Assembly (NCBI GenBank): GCA_937948985.1
Contig: CALFAK010000066.1
Location: forward strand, 1-64,000
Direction of reading: 5' to 3'
Length of the DNA: 64,000 nt
Source of the DNA: an uncultured Neomegalonema sp.
GTDB taxonomy: Bacteria > Pseudomonadota > Alphaproteobacteria > Rhodobacterales > Rhodobacteraceae
Both the position numbers and the translations under genes were made by a program. Shown piece by piece: positions 42,738 to 54,861 of this stretch (positions are counted from its first letter, which is position 1; every line of letters begins with the position of its first letter). The notes below the pieces were generated by a model. The model had not been told where the DNA came from, searched no databases, and saw nothing but the letters and a program-made list of their open reading frames with translations.

Positions 42738-43166
42738 TTACTCCATCTCGGCCATTGCTTCCATTTCCAGCGCAGCACGCTCGCGGTCGGCGGCACCTTT
42801 TGCGTCAACGTCGCGATCCATCAGCTCGATAATCGCCATAGGGGCCGCATCGCCATAGCGGAAGCCAGCCTTCATTACACGGGTATAACCACCGTTACGC
42901 TCGGCCATACGCGGCGCAATCACGTCAAACAGGCGCGAAACCGCAGCATCCGTTTTCAGTTTTGCACGGGCCAAACGGCGCGCGTGAATATCACCGCGCT
43001 TGCCCAGCGTGATCAGACGCTCAATATACGGGCGCAGCTCTTTTGCTTTCGGGAGCGTGGTTTTGATTTGCTCATGTTCGATCAACGACGCCGCCATGTT
43101 GGCAAACATTGCTTGGCGGTGTGTGTGTGTGCGGTTCAGTTTCCGCCGTCCGTTACCGTGTCTCAT
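42738..43166 (-). CDS. rplQ: 50S ribosomal protein L17
   Basis: 142 residues, starting [28 protein letters not shown], the invariant L17 opening. Last gene of the alpha operon, 119 bp after rpoA. The C-terminal [15 protein letters not shown] tail is acidic and a little longer than the Escherichia coli protein, as usual in alphaproteobacteria. AAAAAAAGGAAAA provides the ribosome-binding site. Confidence 0.97.
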   Translation of the reverse strand: MRHGNGRRKLNRTHTHRQAMFANMAASLIEHEQIKTTLPKAKELRPYIERLITLGKRGDIHARRLARAKLKTDAAVSRLFDVIAPRMAERNGGYTRVMKAGFRYGDAAPMAIIELMDRDVDAKGAADRERAALEMEAMAEME

Positions 43167-43285
43167 CGTATTTTCCTTTTTTTGCTTTGTCAGACCGCCG
43201 GATGATCTTTTTTATTATAAGCGGTCGCTTGGGGACCGGGCCGTTGCCAGATGACGGCAGCCCGCTCCGTTTTCTCAATCAGTCC

Positions 43286-44302
43286 TTAGAACTGGTCTTC
43301 AAACTTCTTCGACAACTCATCGATGTTCTCAGGAGGCCATTCGGTCACGTCCATCCCGAGATGCAAGCCCATGCCGTTCAGCACTTCTTTGATCTCGTTC
43401 AACGACTTGCGCCCGAAGTTCGGTGTGCGCAGCATTTCCGCCTCGGTCTTCTGAATCAGATCACCGATATAAACAATGTTATCATTCTTCAGGCAGTTGG
43501 CCGAACGCACAGACAGCTCAAGCTCATCAACCTTCTTCAGCAGAAGCGGATTGAACTCCAGCTCCGGCTCATCGGCTTTCTGAACATGCTCTTCCGGCTC
43601 TTCAAAGTTTACAAAGGTCCGCAGCTGATCCTGCAGGATACGCGCGGCATAGGCCAGTGCATCATCAGGGGACAGCGAGCCATCCGTTTCAATAGTCATG
43701 GTCAACTTGTCATAATCAAGCACTTGACCCTCACGGGTCGGCTCAACCTTATAGCTGACGCGGCGCACGGGGCTGTAGAGCGCATCAACCGGGATCAACC
43801 CGATCGGTGCATCCTCAGCGCGGTTGGTATCGGCGGGAACATAGCCCTTGCCCACTTCAACCGTCAGCTCCATGTGGATTTCCGCGCCGTCATCAAGGTG
43901 ACAGAGCACGTGGTCAGGGTTCATGATCTCGATATCGGCGGTCTGCGTGATCGCAGATGCTTTTACCGGACCCGGCCCTTTCGCGTGCAGCGACAGGCGC
44001 TTCGGCCCCTCAACATGCATAGCGATAGACAACGCTTTTACGTTCAACACGATATCGGTCACATCCTCGCGGACGCCCGCAACCGATGAAAATTCATGCA
44101 AAACACCGTCAATCTGAACGCCGGTAACCGCAGCACCCTGAATCGACGACAGCAACACGCGACGCAGCGCATTGCCGATGGTCAGGCCAAAACCGCGTTC
44201 AAGCGGCTCGGCAACAACCGTTGCTTTACGTTTCGGGTCTACACCCGGTTGGATATCAAGCGCTTGCGGCTTGATAAGATCGGCCCAGTTCTTCTGGATC
44301 AT
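43286..44302 (-). CDS. rpoA: RNA polymerase alpha subunit
   Basis: 338 residues from ATG 44302 (GGAGG upstream); 14 extra in-frame codons further upstream are not used by the family. N-terminal assembly domain to about 235 with [26 protein letters not shown], then the C-terminal DNA/activator-binding domain ([39 protein letters not shown]). 141 bp separate it from rpsK, an unusually long internal gap for this operon. Confidence 0.97.
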   Translation of the reverse strand: MIQKNWADLIKPQALDIQPGVDPKRKATVVAEPLERGFGLTIGNALRRVLLSSIQGAAVTGVQIDGVLHEFSSVAGVREDVTDIVLNVKALSIAMHVEGPKRLSLHAKGPGPVKASAITQTADIEIMNPDHVLCHLDDGAEIHMELTVEVGKGYVPADTNRAEDAPIGLIPVDALYSPVRRVSYKVEPTREGQVLDYDKLTMTIETDGSLSPDDALAYAARILQDQLRTFVNFEEPEEHVQKADEPELEFNPLLLKKVDELELSVRSANCLKNDNIVYIGDLIQKTEAEMLRTPNFGRKSLNEIKEVLNGMGLHLGMDVTEWPPENIDELSKKFEDQF

Positions 44303-44443
44303 GTGGAGCCTCCATTCTCGCGTAACAGGTGAACCGCCTGTCACATCTCCCGAGGGATTCCGTATCCGTGGTTCAAACGAAGAACCCGCCCCTGCAAAAA
44401 AGCGGAGACGGGAATATTCAGACGCCTGGTGAGGCGAGAGAAT

Positions 44444-44833
44444 TTATACGCGGCGACGCTTTGGCGGGCGACAGCCGTTGTGTGGGATCGGCGTAACATC
44501 GCGGATCGCTGTGATTGTAAAACCAACAGCCTGAAGCGCACGCAGAGCCGATTCGCGACCCGAACCCGGCCCTTGCACCATCACTTCAAGAGTGCGCATT
44601 CCATGCTCTTGCGCTTTCTTGCCCGCATCTTCAGCGGCCATCTGCGCCGCATATGGGGTGGACTTACGCGAGCCTTTGAAACCCATCGTGCCGGACGAAG
44701 ACCACGCAATAGCGTTGCCCTGAACATCGGTGATCGAGATCAGCGTGTTGTTGAAGCTGGAATTAACATGCGCAACACCGGATGCGATATTCTTCCGCTC
44801 TTTGCGTTTTGTACGAGCCTTTTCGCGTGCCAT
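44444..44833 (-). CDS. rpsK: 30S ribosomal protein S11
   Basis: 129 residues; platform protein of the small subunit. [22 protein letters not shown] and the C-terminal [18 protein letters not shown] are diagnostic. Lies 12 bp after rpsM. Confidence 0.97.
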   Translation of the reverse strand: MAREKARTKRKERKNIASGVAHVNSSFNNTLISITDVQGNAIAWSSSGTMGFKGSRKSTPYAAQMAAEDAGKKAQEHGMRTLEVMVQGPGSGRESALRALQAVGFTITAIRDVTPIPHNGCRPPKRRRV

Positions 44834-44845
44834 CTGTCGGCCCCC

Positions 44846-45214
44846 TTATTTCTTTTTGCCGGCAATGGCTTTGGCCGGGCCTTTGCGCGTGCGCGCATTG
44901 GTATGAGTACGCTGACCACGAACCGGAAGACCACGACGGTGACGCAGGCCGCGATAGCAACCAAGGTCCATCAACCGCTTGACGTTCATCGACACCTGAC
45001 GACGCAGATCGCCTTCAACGGTCAAATCAGAGTCAATCGTCTCACGAATTTGCAGGACTTCAGCGTCCGTCAATTCATTCACCCGACGGGTGTGATCGAT
45101 ACCGACCTTCTCGCAAATCATATTTGCGACGCTAGGGCCGATGCCGTGGATGTAAGTAAGCGCAATGATAACGCGCTTGTTTGTCGGGATGTTCACGCCA
45201 GCTATACGCGCCAC
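44846..45214 (-). CDS. rpsM: 30S ribosomal protein S13
   Basis: 122 residues; head protein contacting tRNA and S19. Starts at GTG 45214 (GTG GCG CGT), preceded by CGGAGA. Diagnostic [22 protein letters not shown]-like opening and a basic C-terminus ([21 protein letters not shown]). Separated from adk by 105 bp; no rpmJ (L36) gene is found in this gap, which is the alphaproteobacterial arrangement. Confidence 0.96.
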   Translation of the reverse strand: MARIAGVNIPTNKRVIIALTYIHGIGPSVANMICEKVGIDHTRRVNELTDAEVLQIRETIDSDLTVEGDLRRQVSMNVKRLMDLGCYRGLRHRRGLPVRGQRTHTNARTRKGPAKAIAGKKK

Positions 45215-45319
45215 AATATTATCTCCGTCGGATCAGGAGCGGCGGGCATAACCCAATCCGCTGTCATCTTCAAGTCATTCTCACCAGCGAAATCGCGGTG
45301 CATTCAGTTCAGGCCAAAA

Positions 45320-45967
45320 TCAGGATAAAACCTTGGCAATTTGTGCAGTTACGTCATCGATATCGGCGGTCCCGTCAACGGTCTGAAGGGTATCCTTCGC
45401 ATGATAGTAACCGATCAGCGGCGACGTATCCTTGTAGTAGTTCAACAACCGCGTCCGCATTGATTCTTCGTTGTCGTCAGCACGTTGTTTGAAACCGCCT
45501 GTCGAGCCGCATTTATCGCAAACGTCTTCCTTAGCCGGCTTCTTAAAGCTGCGGTGGTATCCTTCACCACATTTGCCGCAAGTAAACCGCCCGACAACAC
45601 GCTCAACCAGCACGCTATCATCACACCGCATCTCAACCACGGCATCGAGTTTAAGCCCCTTAGTCCCAAGCAACGCACCGAGCGCATCCGCCTGGGCCAA
45701 AGTACGCGGGAAACCATCAAAAATCACACCGCCTTTGACATCGTCTTCTTCGAGGCGGTCTGAGATGATGCCGATAACAACTTCATCTGTGACCAGATCG
45801 CCCCGCTCCATAATCGCCTTGGCCTGCTGACCCACTTCCGTCCCGGCGGCAACCGCTGCACGCAGCATGTCTCCGGTTGAGAGTTGAACCATACCGTCAC
45901 GCTCTTCAAGAACACGCGCTTGCGTGCCTTTACCTGCGCCCGGCGGGCCAAGAAGAATTATGTTCAT
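45320..45967 (-). CDS. adk: Adenylate kinase
   Basis: 215 residues; interconverts AMP + ATP and 2 ADP. P-loop GPPGAGKGT at 7-15, DGFPRT at 84-89. The LID has four cysteines (C130, C133, C150, C153), so it is the zinc-binding type, not the H-bonded LID of enteric bacteria. Overlaps secY by 4 nt (ATGA). Confidence 0.96.
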   Translation of the reverse strand: MNIILLGPPGAGKGTQARVLEERDGMVQLSTGDMLRAAVAAGTEVGQQAKAIMERGDLVTDEVVIGIISDRLEEDDVKGGVIFDGFPRTLAQADALGALLGTKGLKLDAVVEMRCDDSVLVERVVGRFTCGKCGEGYHRSFKKPAKEDVCDKCGSTGGFKQRADDNEESMRTRLLNYYKDTSPLIGYYHAKDTLQTVDGTADIDDVTAQIAKVLS

Positions 45968-47295
45968 TTCCGACGCCCCCGCAATTTCGACCGCTGAATC
46001 AGTCCTTCATACTGGTGCGCAAGAAGATGACTTTGGATCTGCGACACCGTGTCCATCGTCACGCTAACAATAATCAGCAGCGATGTACCACCGAAATAGA
46101 ACGGTACCGCCATCCGCGAGGTCAAAATCTCCGGCAAAAGACACACAAGCGCCAGATATGCCGCACCAACAACCGTCAAACGGGTCAGCACGTAATCAAG
46201 GTACTCTGCCGTACGCTTACCTGGACGGATACCGGGCACAAAACCGCCGTTGCGTTTCAGGTTATCCGAGACTTCTTCGGGGTTGAAAACAACCGCCGTG
46301 TAGAAGAACGCGAAGAACACGATACCGGCCACATAAAGCAGCAGATAAAGCGGCTGCCCGCGACCCAGCGAAGCCGTAATCGTCGTTAACCAATCAGGGC
46401 CACCCTGACCGTAGAAACCGACCAAAGTCATCGGCAAAATCAACAGCGACGATGCAAAGATCGGCGGGATAACACCGGCAGTATTCACCTTAAGCGGCAG
46501 GTGCGAGCTTTCGCCGCCGACCTGACGCGACTGACTCACCTGACGTTTGGGATACTGGATCAGGATACGCCGTTGCGCCCGCTCCATAAACACCACGAAC
46601 GCTATAACCAGAATGGCCATAATGATGATGCCGATAATTGCAGCAGGCGACAGCACGCCGCGCTTGCCCATGTCGAGCGTCTGGGCAATCGCACCGGGCA
46701 ACTCTGCAACAATGCCACAGAAGATGATGAGCGAAATACCGTTGCCAACACCACGCGCCGTGATCTGCTCACCGAGCCACATCAGGAACACAGTGCCGCC
46801 AACCAACGTGATCGCAGCTGTCACCTTGAAGAACAAGCCCGGATCTGTCGCAATTCCTTGCGCATCCATGCCCGAAGCCAGCCCCCAAGACTGCACAATC
46901 GCGAGCGCGACTGTGCCGTAACGGGTGTATTGGTTGATCTTCTTACGACCCTGCTCGCCCTCCTTCTTGAGCTTCTCAAGCGAAGGAACCATTGAGGTCA
47001 TAAGCTGCATGATAATCGATGCCGAAATATACGGCATAATACCAAGCGCAAAGATCGACATGCGGCCAATCGCGCCGCCTGTAAATGTGTTGATCACATC
47101 ACCAAAGCCGCCCGTGAACCGCTCAACGGCAGCACGAAGCTGTTCCGGGTCAACACCGGGCAACGGGATGTAAGTACCAAGCCGATAAACGATCAGCAAA
47201 GACAACGTGAACAGCAAACGGTTCTGAAGGTCTTTGGCTTTACCAAAGGCCTTCCAGCTCATATTCGCTGCGAGTTGTTCAGCCTGCGAGGCCAT
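45964..47295 (-). CDS. secY: Protein translocase subunit SecY
   Basis: 443 residues with ten membrane helices; channel subunit of the Sec translocon. [16 protein letters not shown] after helix 1, the cytosolic loop [20 protein letters not shown], and [28 protein letters not shown] are family signatures. Located at its conserved place after rplO. Confidence 0.97.
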   Translation of the reverse strand: MASQAEQLAANMSWKAFGKAKDLQNRLLFTLSLLIVYRLGTYIPLPGVDPEQLRAAVERFTGGFGDVINTFTGGAIGRMSIFALGIMPYISASIIMQLMTSMVPSLEKLKKEGEQGRKKINQYTRYGTVALAIVQSWGLASGMDAQGIATDPGLFFKVTAAITLVGGTVFLMWLGEQITARGVGNGISLIIFCGIVAELPGAIAQTLDMGKRGVLSPAAIIGIIIMAILVIAFVVFMERAQRRILIQYPKRQVSQSRQVGGESSHLPLKVNTAGVIPPIFASSLLILPMTLVGFYGQGGPDWLTTITASLGRGQPLYLLLYVAGIVFFAFFYTAVVFNPEEVSDNLKRNGGFVPGIRPGKRTAEYLDYVLTRLTVVGAAYLALVCLLPEILTSRMAVPFYFGGTSLLIIVSVTMDTVSQIQSHLLAHQYEGLIQRSKLRGRRK

Positions 47296-47332
47296 GTGGC
47301 ATCCTCCATTCGGAGAGAGGCGAAGCTATGCT

Positions 47333-47827
47333 TTACGCCTCATCGCCCGCACTAGGGGCGACAACTTTCGGGTCAAGCGTCAGCGAACCACCAGCTTTAG
47401 AAACCACATCATGTGCCGACGCCGAAGCAGTCGAAGCTGTGATTTTGAGCGCGGCTTTCAGTTCACCGTTTCCAAGGATACGCAGCCCGTGCTTGCGGGG
47501 CCGACGCACAACGCGCGCGGCCACAAGGGCCTCCTCAGTAACAGGGTTCGCAGCATCGATTGCACCACGATCCACGGCAGCTTGCAACTGGCCCGTGTTC
47601 ACAACCGCGTATTCCTTACGGTTAAGGCTGTTAAAGCCACGCTTTGGAAGACGACGGTGGATGGGCATTTGCCCACCTTCAAAACCTTTGATCGCGACAC
47701 CGGAGCGCGAGGTCTGACCTTTGATACCACGGCCACCCATCTTACCCAAACCGGAGCCGGGACCACGTCCACGACGTTTCTTCGATTTGGTCGCACCTGA
47801 ATTGTCGCTCAGATCGTGCAGTCTCAT
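47333..47827 (-). CDS. rplO: 50S ribosomal protein L15
   Basis: 164 residues, slightly longer than usual because of a C-terminal extension ([11 protein letters not shown]). [41 protein letters not shown] is diagnostic in its first part. 69 bp after rpmD; that gap can form a CGGGCGC/GCGCCCG hairpin. Confidence 0.96.
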   Translation of the reverse strand: MRLHDLSDNSGATKSKKRRGRGPGSGLGKMGGRGIKGQTSRSGVAIKGFEGGQMPIHRRLPKRGFNSLNRKEYAVVNTGQLQAAVDRGAIDAANPVTEEALVAARVVRRPRKHGLRILGNGELKAALKITASTASASAHDVVSKAGGSLTLDPKVVAPSAGDEA

Positions 47828-47896
47828 GACGCTCTCCTTTGCCGGAAATCACGGGCGCGCGTCATGAGCGCCCGGAACACAGCTTCAAATAAAGGC

Positions 47897-48085
47897 TTAG
47901 CCTTTTTCTTCCACGATCTCAACGAGATGCGGGATTTTGCGAATCATGCCACGCACGGAAGGTGTGTCTTCCAACTCACGGGTGCGGTGCATCTTGTTCA
48001 GACCCAAGCCGACAAGCGTTGCGCGCTGATCGGCAGGACGGCGGATCGGGCTTCCAATCTGCTTTACGACGACAGTTTTAGCCAT
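47897..48085 (-). CDS. rpmD: 50S ribosomal protein L30
   Basis: 62 residues, short bacterial L30 form: [28 protein letters not shown]. The ATG lies inside the last codons of rpsE (8-nt overlap), so translation is coupled. Confidence 0.95.
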   Translation of the reverse strand: MAKTVVVKQIGSPIRRPADQRATLVGLGLNKMHRTRELEDTPSVRGMIRKIPHLVEIVEEKG

Positions 48086-48641
48086 TGTCGACTTCCTCTT
48101 CTAGCGCTTGCTCAGCCTTTGGCGTTGCTTCGGTGCGGCGCGATACGATCTGCGCGACTTTAAGGCCACGGCGCGATGCAACACGGCGGGGGCTGTCCTC
48201 GGACTTGAGACCCTCGATCGTGGCACGAACCATGTTGTAAGGGTTCTGCGATCCGGTCGACTTCGCAACGATGTCGCGAATGCCGAGTGTTTCAAACACA
48301 GCACGCATCGGACCACCGGCAATGATACCGGTACCCTCTGGAGCGGTACGCATAACAACTTTGCCGGCACCCCAGCGACCATGCGTGTCATGATGAAGAG
48401 TACGTCCCTCACGCAGCGGCACACGGATCATGTTGGTCTTAGCTTGCTCGGTCGCCTTGCGAATTGCCTCAGGCACCTCGCGGGCTTTACCCTTACCAAA
48501 GCCAACGCGGCCCTTCTGATCGCCGACAACAACAAGAGCGGCAAAACCGAAACGACGACCGCCCTTGACCACTTTTGCCACACGGTTGATGTGGACAAGG
48601 CGATCAACGAATTCCGACTGTTCTTCTTCTCTACGAGCCAT
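48078..48641 (-). CDS. rpsE: 30S ribosomal protein S5
   Basis: 187 residues; fidelity protein at the mRNA entrance. [32 protein letters not shown] and [16 protein letters not shown] are diagnostic. Overlaps rpmD by 8 nt. Confidence 0.97.
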   Translation of the reverse strand: MARREEEQSEFVDRLVHINRVAKVVKGGRRFGFAALVVVGDQKGRVGFGKGKAREVPEAIRKATEQAKTNMIRVPLREGRTLHHDTHGRWGAGKVVMRTAPEGTGIIAGGPMRAVFETLGIRDIVAKSTGSQNPYNMVRATIEGLKSEDSPRRVASRRGLKVAQIVSRRTEATPKAEQALEEEVDNG

Positions 48642-48653
48642 TTGCGCGCTCCC

Positions 48654-49010
48654 TTAAAACTTCAGACCGGCTTCACGCGCCGAGTCTGCGAGGGCTTTCA
48701 CGCGCCCGTGGAAGATATAACCGCCGCGATCGAAATAGACTTCTTCAACGCCGGCTTCTTTAGCACGCTCAGCGACGAGCTTGCCGACCTGCGCAGCCGT
48801 GTCCAAGTTGTTCTTGCCCTTGATACCAAGGGACTTGTCCAACGTGGAAGCTGCCGCCAGCGTCACGCCACGCGTGTCGTCGATAACCTGCGCGTAGATA
48901 TTCTTGCCTGAACGGAAGACACTGAGGCGCACACGGCCCCGCATTACCCGCTTCAGTTTGCTCCGCACCCGAAGGCGGCGACGAGCAAGAGGTGTCAGTG
49001 ATTTTGCCAT
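48654..49010 (-). CDS. rplR: 50S ribosomal protein L18
   Basis: 118 residues; 5S rRNA-binding protein. Start is ATG 49010; the codon before it is a GTG, which is possible but less favoured since AAGGACC is at good distance from the ATG. C-terminal [25 protein letters not shown] is diagnostic. Confidence 0.96.
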   Translation of the reverse strand: MAKSLTPLARRRLRVRSKLKRVMRGRVRLSVFRSGKNIYAQVIDDTRGVTLAAASTLDKSLGIKGKNNLDTAAQVGKLVAERAKEAGVEEVYFDRGGYIFHGRVKALADSAREAGLKF

Positions 49011-49021
49011 CACATCGGTCC

Positions 49022-49555
49022 TTACTTCTTCTTGCCTTCCTTGCGGAAGATATATTCATCGGAATAGCGGATACCCTTGCCTTTGTAAGGCTCTGGCTTG
49101 CGCCATTCACGGATATTCGCTGCGACCTGACCAACGAGCTGCTGGTCGATACCTGCGACTTCGATTTCAGTCGGCTTTGGCGTTTTGACTTCAATGCCGG
49201 CCGGAACCGCAAACTCGATGTCATGCGAGTAACCAAGCGACAGCTTCAGAGTTTGACCCTGTGCCTGCGCACGGTAACCAACGCCTGTGATTTCCAGCTT
49301 TTTCGTGAAACCTTCGCTCACACCGATGACACAGTTTTCAACCTGCGTGCGGGACATACCCCACATCTGACGGGCGCGCTTGCTGTCATCGGCCGGATTA
49401 ACCGTAACCGCACCATCTTCAAGTGCGACCACAACCTCGTCAGGCGCCACAAAAGTGCGAACACCTTTCGGGCCTTTGGCTTCGACTGTATTTCCGTTCA
49501 CCTTGATCTCAACGCCGCTCGGCATCGGGACAGGCTTCTTTCCAATACGGGACAT
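49022..49555 (-). CDS. rplF: 50S ribosomal protein L6
   Basis: 177 residues; [21 protein letters not shown] opening and C-terminal [23 protein letters not shown] are diagnostic. Located 29 bp after rpsH. Confidence 0.97.
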   Translation of the reverse strand: MSRIGKKPVPMPSGVEIKVNGNTVEAKGPKGVRTFVAPDEVVVALEDGAVTVNPADDSKRARQMWGMSRTQVENCVIGVSEGFTKKLEITGVGYRAQAQGQTLKLSLGYSHDIEFAVPAGIEVKTPKPTEIEVAGIDQQLVGQVAANIREWRKPEPYKGKGIRYSDEYIFRKEGKKK

Positions 49556-49584
49556 TGGATTTCCCTTATCTTATGCAGCGTCAA

Positions 49585-49983
49585 TCAGAAGACGGTGCAG
49601 AGAACCTCGCCACCAACATTCGCGTCGCGCGCTGTTGAATCGGACATAACACCTTTCGGGGTCGAAAGGATCGAAACACCGAGACCGTTACGGACACGGG
49701 GCATATCGTTCACGTTGCTGTAAACACGGCGACCGGGCTTCGATACGCGCGCCAGCTCCCGAATGACCGGACGGCCCTCGAAGTACTTGAGCGAGATCGT
49801 GTACTCAGGCTTGCCTTTGGCATCTTCGCCGGCTTCATAGCCACGAATATAACCTTCAGCTTTCAGTACATCCAAAACCCAACCACGGAGTTTGGAAGCG
49901 GGTGTAACCGTTGTCGACTTACCGCGCATCTGGGCATTCCGGATGCGGGTCAGCATATCACCGAGAGGATCAGAAAAAGACAT
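49585..49983 (-). CDS. rpsH: 30S ribosomal protein S8
   Basis: 132 residues; central-domain 16S rRNA binder and, in enterics, translational repressor of the spc operon. [18 protein letters not shown] opening and the C-terminal [16 protein letters not shown] are diagnostic. Confidence 0.97.
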   Translation of the reverse strand: MSFSDPLGDMLTRIRNAQMRGKSTTVTPASKLRGWVLDVLKAEGYIRGYEAGEDAKGKPEYTISLKYFEGRPVIRELARVSKPGRRVYSNVNDMPRVRNGLGVSILSTPKGVMSDSTARDANVGGEVLCTVF

Positions 49984-49992
49984 AAGACCCCC

Positions 49993-50298
49993 TTACCAGC
50001 TTGATTTGGTCATACCGGGGACGAGTCCCTGGTTGGCCAATTCACGAAGCGCGATACGCGACATCTTAAGTTTACGATAGTAACCGCGCGGACGACCACT
50101 GACATTACAGCGGTTGCGCAGGCGGTTCGGTGCGGAATTGCGAGGCAGTTCAGCCAATTTCAGACGCGCCGCAAAGCGCTCTTCCATTGACTTGCTCTCG
50201 TCGATTGCGATCTCTTTCAGTTCAGCACGTTTCGCCGCATATTTTGCAACAAGGCGTTCGCGCTTCTTCTGGGTCTGGATCGTACCGTCTTTTGCCAT
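49993..50298 (-). CDS. rpsN: 30S ribosomal protein S14
   Basis: 101 residues, the long zinc-free (C-minus) form: only one cysteine, in [15 protein letters not shown]. Only 9 bp separate it from rpsH. Confidence 0.96.
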   Translation of the reverse strand: MAKDGTIQTQKKRERLVAKYAAKRAELKEIAIDESKSMEERFAARLKLAELPRNSAPNRLRNRCNVSGRPRGYYRKLKMSRIALRELANQGLVPGMTKSSW

Positions 50299-50318
50299 AT
50301 TACTTGCTCCTGTCCGCG

Positions 50319-50885
50319 CTACGCTTGATCTGAGAACGGCATGTTGAAGTGCGTAAGCAATGCTTTCGCTTCAGCATCCGTTGCAGCGTTCGTGCAGATC
50401 ACGATATCCATCCCCCGCACGTGATCGACTTTATCGTAGTCAATCTCCGGGAAGATGATCTGTTCTTTCAGGCCCAGTGCGTAGTTGCCGCGACCATCAA
50501 AGCTGTTGCCTTTCACACCACGAAAGTCACGAATGCGCGGCATTGCAACGGTGATGAGACGGTCAAGAAATTCATACATGCGCGCACTGCGCAGTGTGAC
50601 TTTCACGCCCAACGGCATACCTTCGCGAACTTTAAACCCGGCAATCGAGTTTTTCGCGCGGGTGATGACCGGCTTTTGACCAGCAATCAATTCCAGCTCT
50701 TCAGCGGCTTTCTTAACACGCTTACTGTCCTGAACCGCATCACCGACACCGATGTTGAGAACAATCTTCTCAAGGCGGGGAATCTGCATTGCGTTCTTAT
50801 ATGCGAACTCTTCCTGAAGCTTCGTGCGGATTTCCGCATCATAAAGCGTCTTCAGGCGAGGGATGTAAGCCGAACCATCAGCCAT
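50319..50885 (-). CDS. rplE: 50S ribosomal protein L5
   Basis: 188 residues; 5S rRNA protein. [21 protein letters not shown] and [20 protein letters not shown] are diagnostic. The start codon overlaps the end of rplX by 8 nt. Confidence 0.97.
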   Translation of the reverse strand: MADGSAYIPRLKTLYDAEIRTKLQEEFAYKNAMQIPRLEKIVLNIGVGDAVQDSKRVKKAAEELELIAGQKPVITRAKNSIAGFKVREGMPLGVKVTLRSARMYEFLDRLITVAMPRIRDFRGVKGNSFDGRGNYALGLKEQIIFPEIDYDKVDHVRGMDIVICTNAATDAEAKALLTHFNMPFSDQA

Positions 50886-51195
50886 CGATCACTTCTCCCG
50901 ACTTCTTGGCGAAACGGACTTTCTTGCCGTCATCACCGATGCGGAAACCAACGCGTGTCGGACCACCCTCTTTCGGGTCAACCAATGCGAGGTTTGATAT
51001 ATCAATCGGCAGAGCCTTGGGAATACGGCCACCTTGCGCGGATTGACTTTGCTTGGTGTGGCGGATCGCCATGTTCACGCCAGCAACGACCGCACGGCCT
51101 TCACTTGGGTTTACAGACTCGATCTCGCCTTCTGAACCTTTATCACGGCCAGCAAGGACGACGACCTTATCGCCTTTTTTCAGCTTCGCAGCCAT
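50878..51195 (-). CDS. rplX: 50S ribosomal protein L24
   Basis: 105 residues with the KOW motif [23 protein letters not shown] at the N-terminus. The start shares one base with the rplN stop (TGATG); the end overlaps rplE. Confidence 0.96.
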   Translation of the reverse strand: MAAKLKKGDKVVVLAGRDKGSEGEIESVNPSEGRAVVAGVNMAIRHTKQSQSAQGGRIPKALPIDISNLALVDPKEGGPTRVGFRIGDDGKKVRFAKKSGEVIDG

Positions 51196-51563
51196 CAGAG
51201 CACCTCCGGCGCCAGCGAGATGATTTTCATATAGTTCTTGCCGCGCAACTCACGAGGAACAGGCCCGAAGATACGGGTGCCGAGTGGCTCGTTATTGTTG
51301 TTGAGAATGACAGCCGCATTCGAGTCAAAACGAATAACCGTGCCATCTTCACGACGGATCGCCTTGGCGGTGCGAACGACGACGGCCTTGCGGACCTCAC
51401 CCTTCTTAACACGACCACGCGGAATTGCCTCTTTCACCGAAACAACGATGATATCGCCCACATGGGCGTAGCGACGCTTTGCGCCACCGAGGACTTTGAT
51501 GCACTGAACGCGCCGCGCTCCAGAATTGTCGGCAACGTCCAGATTTGATTGCATCTGGATCAT
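51195..51563 (-). CDS. rplN: 50S ribosomal protein L14
   Basis: 122 residues from ATG 51563 (GGGAGG upstream). [19 protein letters not shown] is diagnostic. The frame extends ten codons further but without support. 77 bp after rpsQ. Confidence 0.97.
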   Translation of the reverse strand: MIQMQSNLDVADNSGARRVQCIKVLGGAKRRYAHVGDIIVVSVKEAIPRGRVKKGEVRKAVVVRTAKAIRREDGTVIRFDSNAAVILNNNNEPLGTRIFGPVPRELRGKNYMKIISLAPEVL

Positions 51564-51640
51564 AAAATAGGCCTCCCGACCTAATGGCATCACCGCATTA
51601 ACGGATCGCCATCGGTTTCGACGCGCCGGATGTTAATTCC

Positions 51641-51871
51641 CTAGTCGGAAATCAACTCCCAACGTTTCAATTTCGACAAAGGCGCACATTCCTGAATGCG
51701 CACCAGATCACCCACGGATGCGGAATTGTTCACATCGTGAGCGTGGTATTTCTTCGACTTACGAAGGGTCTTCTTGAGCACCGGATGACGGAAACGGCGT
51801 TCCACGTCAACAACAATCGTCTGCTCGTTCTTGTCGCTGACAACACGACCCTGAAGAATCCGTTTAGGCAT
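51641..51871 (-). CDS. rpsQ: 30S ribosomal protein S17
   Basis: 76 residues, OB-fold protein; [21 protein letters not shown] and [22 protein letters not shown] are diagnostic. Position after rpmC is conserved. Confidence 0.96.
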   Translation of the reverse strand: MPKRILQGRVVSDKNEQTIVVDVERRFRHPVLKKTLRKSKKYHAHDVNNSASVGDLVRIQECAPLSKLKRWELISD

Positions 51872-51893
51872 TGCTTATCCCCGGTCCCGAAAC

Positions 51894-52100
51894 TTACGCA
51901 GCATCCGCTGCAGAGCGGGCTTTCTCATTCAAAATCGTCAGAACACACGCGATATTACGGCGAACCGCACGCACACGTGACGTGTTATCGAGTTGATTCG
52001 ATGCAGCCTGAAAGCGCAGATTGAACTGCTCTTTCTTCAGCGTCAAAAGCTCCTCACGAAGCTGCTCAACGGTTTGTTCTCGCATTTCTGCCGCCGTCAT
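51894..52100 (-). CDS. rpmC: 50S ribosomal protein L29
   Basis: 68 residues from ATG 52100 (GGAGGCTCC upstream). Two-helix protein at the exit tunnel; [20 protein letters not shown] is diagnostic. Seven upstream in-frame codons are probably not translated. Confidence 0.95.
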   Translation of the reverse strand: MTAAEMREQTVEQLREELLTLKKEQFNLRFQAASNQLDNTSRVRAVRRNIACVLTILNEKARSAADAA

Positions 52101-52152
52101 AGCGGAGCCTCCAAATAACAAAGCGGTGCACTCCCGAAGGAGCGCCCGAAAC

Positions 52153-52566
52153 TCACCAATCCTGCCGCGTTACGATCCGACACTTCACAGGCAATTTCAT
52201 CGCTGCGAGTCGAAGCGCTTCTTTTGCAACAGGCTCACCCACGCCGTCAATCTCAAACATGATGCGACCGGGTTTAACTTTTGCCGCCCAGAACTCGACA
52301 GAACCTTTACCTTTACCCATGCGGACTTCAGTAGGCTTTTTCGAGACGGGAACATCAGGGAAGATGCGGATCCAAATCCGGCCCTGACGTTTCATTTGGC
52401 GCGTAATAGCACGACGCGCAGATTCAATCTGACGAGACGTGATCCGCTCAGGTTCCAGGGCTTTGAGACCGTAGGAACCGAAGTTCAGATCCACACCGCC
52501 CTTGGCCATACCTTTAATACGGCCTTTATGGGCTTTGCGAAATTTCGTGCGTTTTGGCTGAAGCAT
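52153..52566 (-). CDS. rplP: 50S ribosomal protein L16
   Basis: 137 residues; [45 protein letters not shown] and the C-terminal [16 protein letters not shown] are diagnostic. Part of the A-site side of the large subunit. Confidence 0.97.
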   Translation of the reverse strand: MLQPKRTKFRKAHKGRIKGMAKGGVDLNFGSYGLKALEPERITSRQIESARRAITRQMKRQGRIWIRIFPDVPVSKKPTEVRMGKGKGSVEFWAAKVKPGRIMFEIDGVGEPVAKEALRLAAMKLPVKCRIVTRQDW

Positions 52567-52582
52567 TCTTCATTCCCCCCGA

Positions 52583-53308
52583 TCAACCGCGATCACGGTC
52601 GCGACGCGGGCGACCACCGCCACCGGGGCGTCCACCTTCTTGCAATTCTTGAGCGCGACGGTCGCGGGCGGTCGGATCATGCTCAAGGATTTCACCCTTG
52701 AAGATCCAGACTTTAACACCGCAGATACCGTAAGCCGTGGAGGCTTCGGCAGTCGCGTAATCGATGTCAGCACGCAGCGTGTGCAACGGCACACGGCCTT
52801 CACGATACCACTCCGTCCGCGCAATCTCGGCACCACCAAGGCGACCACCTACATTCACACGGATACCAAGCGCACCCATGCGCATAGACGTTTGAACCGA
52901 ACGCTTGAGAGCGCGACGGAAAGAAACACGGCGCTCAAGCTGTTGCGCGATATTCTCGGCAACGAGTTGCGCATCAAGCTCTGGCTTGCGTACTTCAACG
53001 ATATTGAGGTGCAATTCACTGTCGGTAAAGCGCGTCAGTTTTTGGCGCAGCTTTTCGATGTCAGCGCCTTTTTTACCGATGATAACACCCGGACGACCCG
53101 AATAGATCGTCACACGACATTTACGGTGCGGGCGTTCAATAACAACGCGGCTGATGCCCGCTTGCTTGCACTCTTCTTTGATGAACTCGCGAATTTGCAT
53201 ATCTTCGTTCAGAAGATCACCATACTCACGCTTGTTCGCGTACCAACGCGATTCCCAAGTACGGTTAATGCCGAGGCGCATACCGATTGGGTTTACTTTC
53301 TGACCCAT
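52583..53308 (-). CDS. rpsC: 30S ribosomal protein S3
   Basis: 241 residues; mRNA-entrance protein with a KH domain ([19 protein letters not shown]). Ends in an Arg/Gly/Asp-rich tail ([13 protein letters not shown]) as in other Rhodobacterales. Shares one base with rplV (TAATG). Confidence 0.97.
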   Translation of the reverse strand: MGQKVNPIGMRLGINRTWESRWYANKREYGDLLNEDMQIREFIKEECKQAGISRVVIERPHRKCRVTIYSGRPGVIIGKKGADIEKLRQKLTRFTDSELHLNIVEVRKPELDAQLVAENIAQQLERRVSFRRALKRSVQTSMRMGALGIRVNVGGRLGGAEIARTEWYREGRVPLHTLRADIDYATAEASTAYGICGVKVWIFKGEILEHDPTARDRRAQELQEGGRPGGGGRPRRDRDRG

Positions 53309-53685
53309 TATGCGGCCTCCTCTTCACGAACCTTGATCGTAAGCTGGGCGAACGGCTTCAAAATTTTACCGAACCGGCCACGAGCGCGCGGGCGACCGCG
53401 TTTCAGCGTGATATTCTTGCCGACCCAAGCCTCAGCGACAACAAGCGCGTCAACGTCGAGATTGTGGTTGTTCTCCGCATTCGCAATCGCGGATTGGAGC
53501 GCTTTTTTAACGTCCACAGCAATGCGTTTCTTCGAGAACGTCAGGTCAGCAAGTGCAGCGGCAACAGGCTTGCCACGGATTTGCTCGGCCACGAGGTTCA
53601 ATTTCTGAGGGCTGACGCGCAACATGCGGGCGACGGCCATCGCTTCGTTGTCTTCGCAACGGCGGGGATTTTTCGCTTTTGCCAT
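53308..53685 (-). CDS. rplV: 50S ribosomal protein L22
   Basis: 125 residues; tunnel-constriction protein. [21 protein letters not shown] and the hairpin region [19 protein letters not shown] are diagnostic. Three bases separate it from rpsS. Confidence 0.97.
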   Translation of the reverse strand: MAKAKNPRRCEDNEAMAVARMLRVSPQKLNLVAEQIRGKPVAAALADLTFSKKRIAVDVKKALQSAIANAENNHNLDVDALVVAEAWVGKNITLKRGRPRARGRFGKILKPFAQLTIKVREEEAA

Positions 53686-53688
53686 GAC

Positions 53689-53967
53689 CTATTTCCGCTT
53701 CGCTTTTTTATCAGCCGCGTGGCCGTAATATGTGCGCGTTGGTGAATATTCGCCGAGCTTTTGCCCGATCATGTCTTCACTGATGAGCACAGGAATATGC
53801 TTGCGACCATTGTGGACACCGAATGTGAGACCAACAAATTGTGGCAGGATCGTCGAACGACGGGACCACGTTTTGATAACCTCTTTACGACCGGACTCAC
53901 GCGCGGCTTCGGCTTTCTTAAGAAGGTAACCGTCAACAAACGGGCCTTTCCATACTGAACGGGGCAT
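53689..53967 (-). CDS. rpsS: 30S ribosomal protein S19
   Basis: 92 residues; [20 protein letters not shown] opening, and [22 protein letters not shown] is diagnostic. Head protein partnering S13. Confidence 0.97.
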   Translation of the reverse strand: MPRSVWKGPFVDGYLLKKAEAARESGRKEVIKTWSRRSTILPQFVGLTFGVHNGRKHIPVLISEDMIGQKLGEYSPTRTYYGHAADKKAKRK

Positions 53968-53979
53968 CTCGGCAGCTCC

Positions 53980-54816
53980 TTACTTCTTCTTGCGCGCGTG
54001 GCGGCTGCGGATGATATATTTATCGGTTTCTTTGTTGTTGCGTGTCCGTGGACCCTTGGTCGGCTTACCCCAAGGCGTAACCGGGTTACGACCACCAGAG
54101 GTACGACCCTCACCACCGCCGTGCGGGTGATCGATCGGGTTCATTGCAACACCGCGAACTGCCGGGCGCTTGCCTTTCCAGCGTGTGCGTCCGGCTTTAC
54201 CGAAGTTTTGGTTTGAGTGGTCGGGGTTTGAAACCGCACCAATCGTCGCCATGCATTCCTGACGAACACGGCGAAGCTCGCCCGAGCCAAGACGTACCTG
54301 AGCGTAACCACCATCACGGCCAACAAACTGGACATACGAACCAGCCGAACGTGCGATCTGACCGCCCTTACCGGGCTTCATCTCAAGGTTATGAACGATT
54401 GTACCAACCGGCATACCCGACAGGGGCATCGCATTGCCCGGCTTGATATCAGCCTTGGCAGACGCAATTACCGTGTCGCCAACAGACAAACGCTGTGGTG
54501 CGAGGATGTACGCGATCTCACCGTCTTCATATTTGATGAGCGCGATGAAAGCGGTGCGGTTTGGATCATATTCGATCCGCTCAACCGTTGCAGGCATATC
54601 CCACTTGGTCCGCTTAAAATCGACTTTCCGGTATAGCCGCTTCGTTCCGCCACCGATCCGACGCGCAGTAATGCGGCCGGTGTTGTTACGTCCACCCTTC
54701 CGTGTCAAACCCTCAGTGAGGGTCTTTTCCGGACGGCCAGAGTACAAATCAGAGCGGTCGATCAGCACCAGCCCGCGCTGGCCCGGCGTTGTCGGGTTAT
54801 ACTTCTTTAACGCCAT
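53980..54816 (-). CDS. rplB: 50S ribosomal protein L2
   Basis: 278 residues. [15 protein letters not shown] opening, and [18 protein letters not shown] with the conserved His near the peptidyl-transferase region. 45 bp after rplW. Confidence 0.98.
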   Translation of the reverse strand: MALKKYNPTTPGQRGLVLIDRSDLYSGRPEKTLTEGLTRKGGRNNTGRITARRIGGGTKRLYRKVDFKRTKWDMPATVERIEYDPNRTAFIALIKYEDGEIAYILAPQRLSVGDTVIASAKADIKPGNAMPLSGMPVGTIVHNLEMKPGKGGQIARSAGSYVQFVGRDGGYAQVRLGSGELRRVRQECMATIGAVSNPDHSNQNFGKAGRTRWKGKRPAVRGVAMNPIDHPHGGGEGRTSGGRNPVTPWGKPTKGPRTRNNKETDKYIIRSRHARKKK

Positions 54817-54861
54817 GCTTCCTGTCTCCCGTTGAACCCGTAAAGGCCCGTTGGACCTCGT

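Noticed and set aside
45215-45319. Search for rpmJ (L36) between adk and rpsM
   Set aside because: No CxxC-type 41-residue frame in either strand; absence here is normal for alphaproteobacteria.
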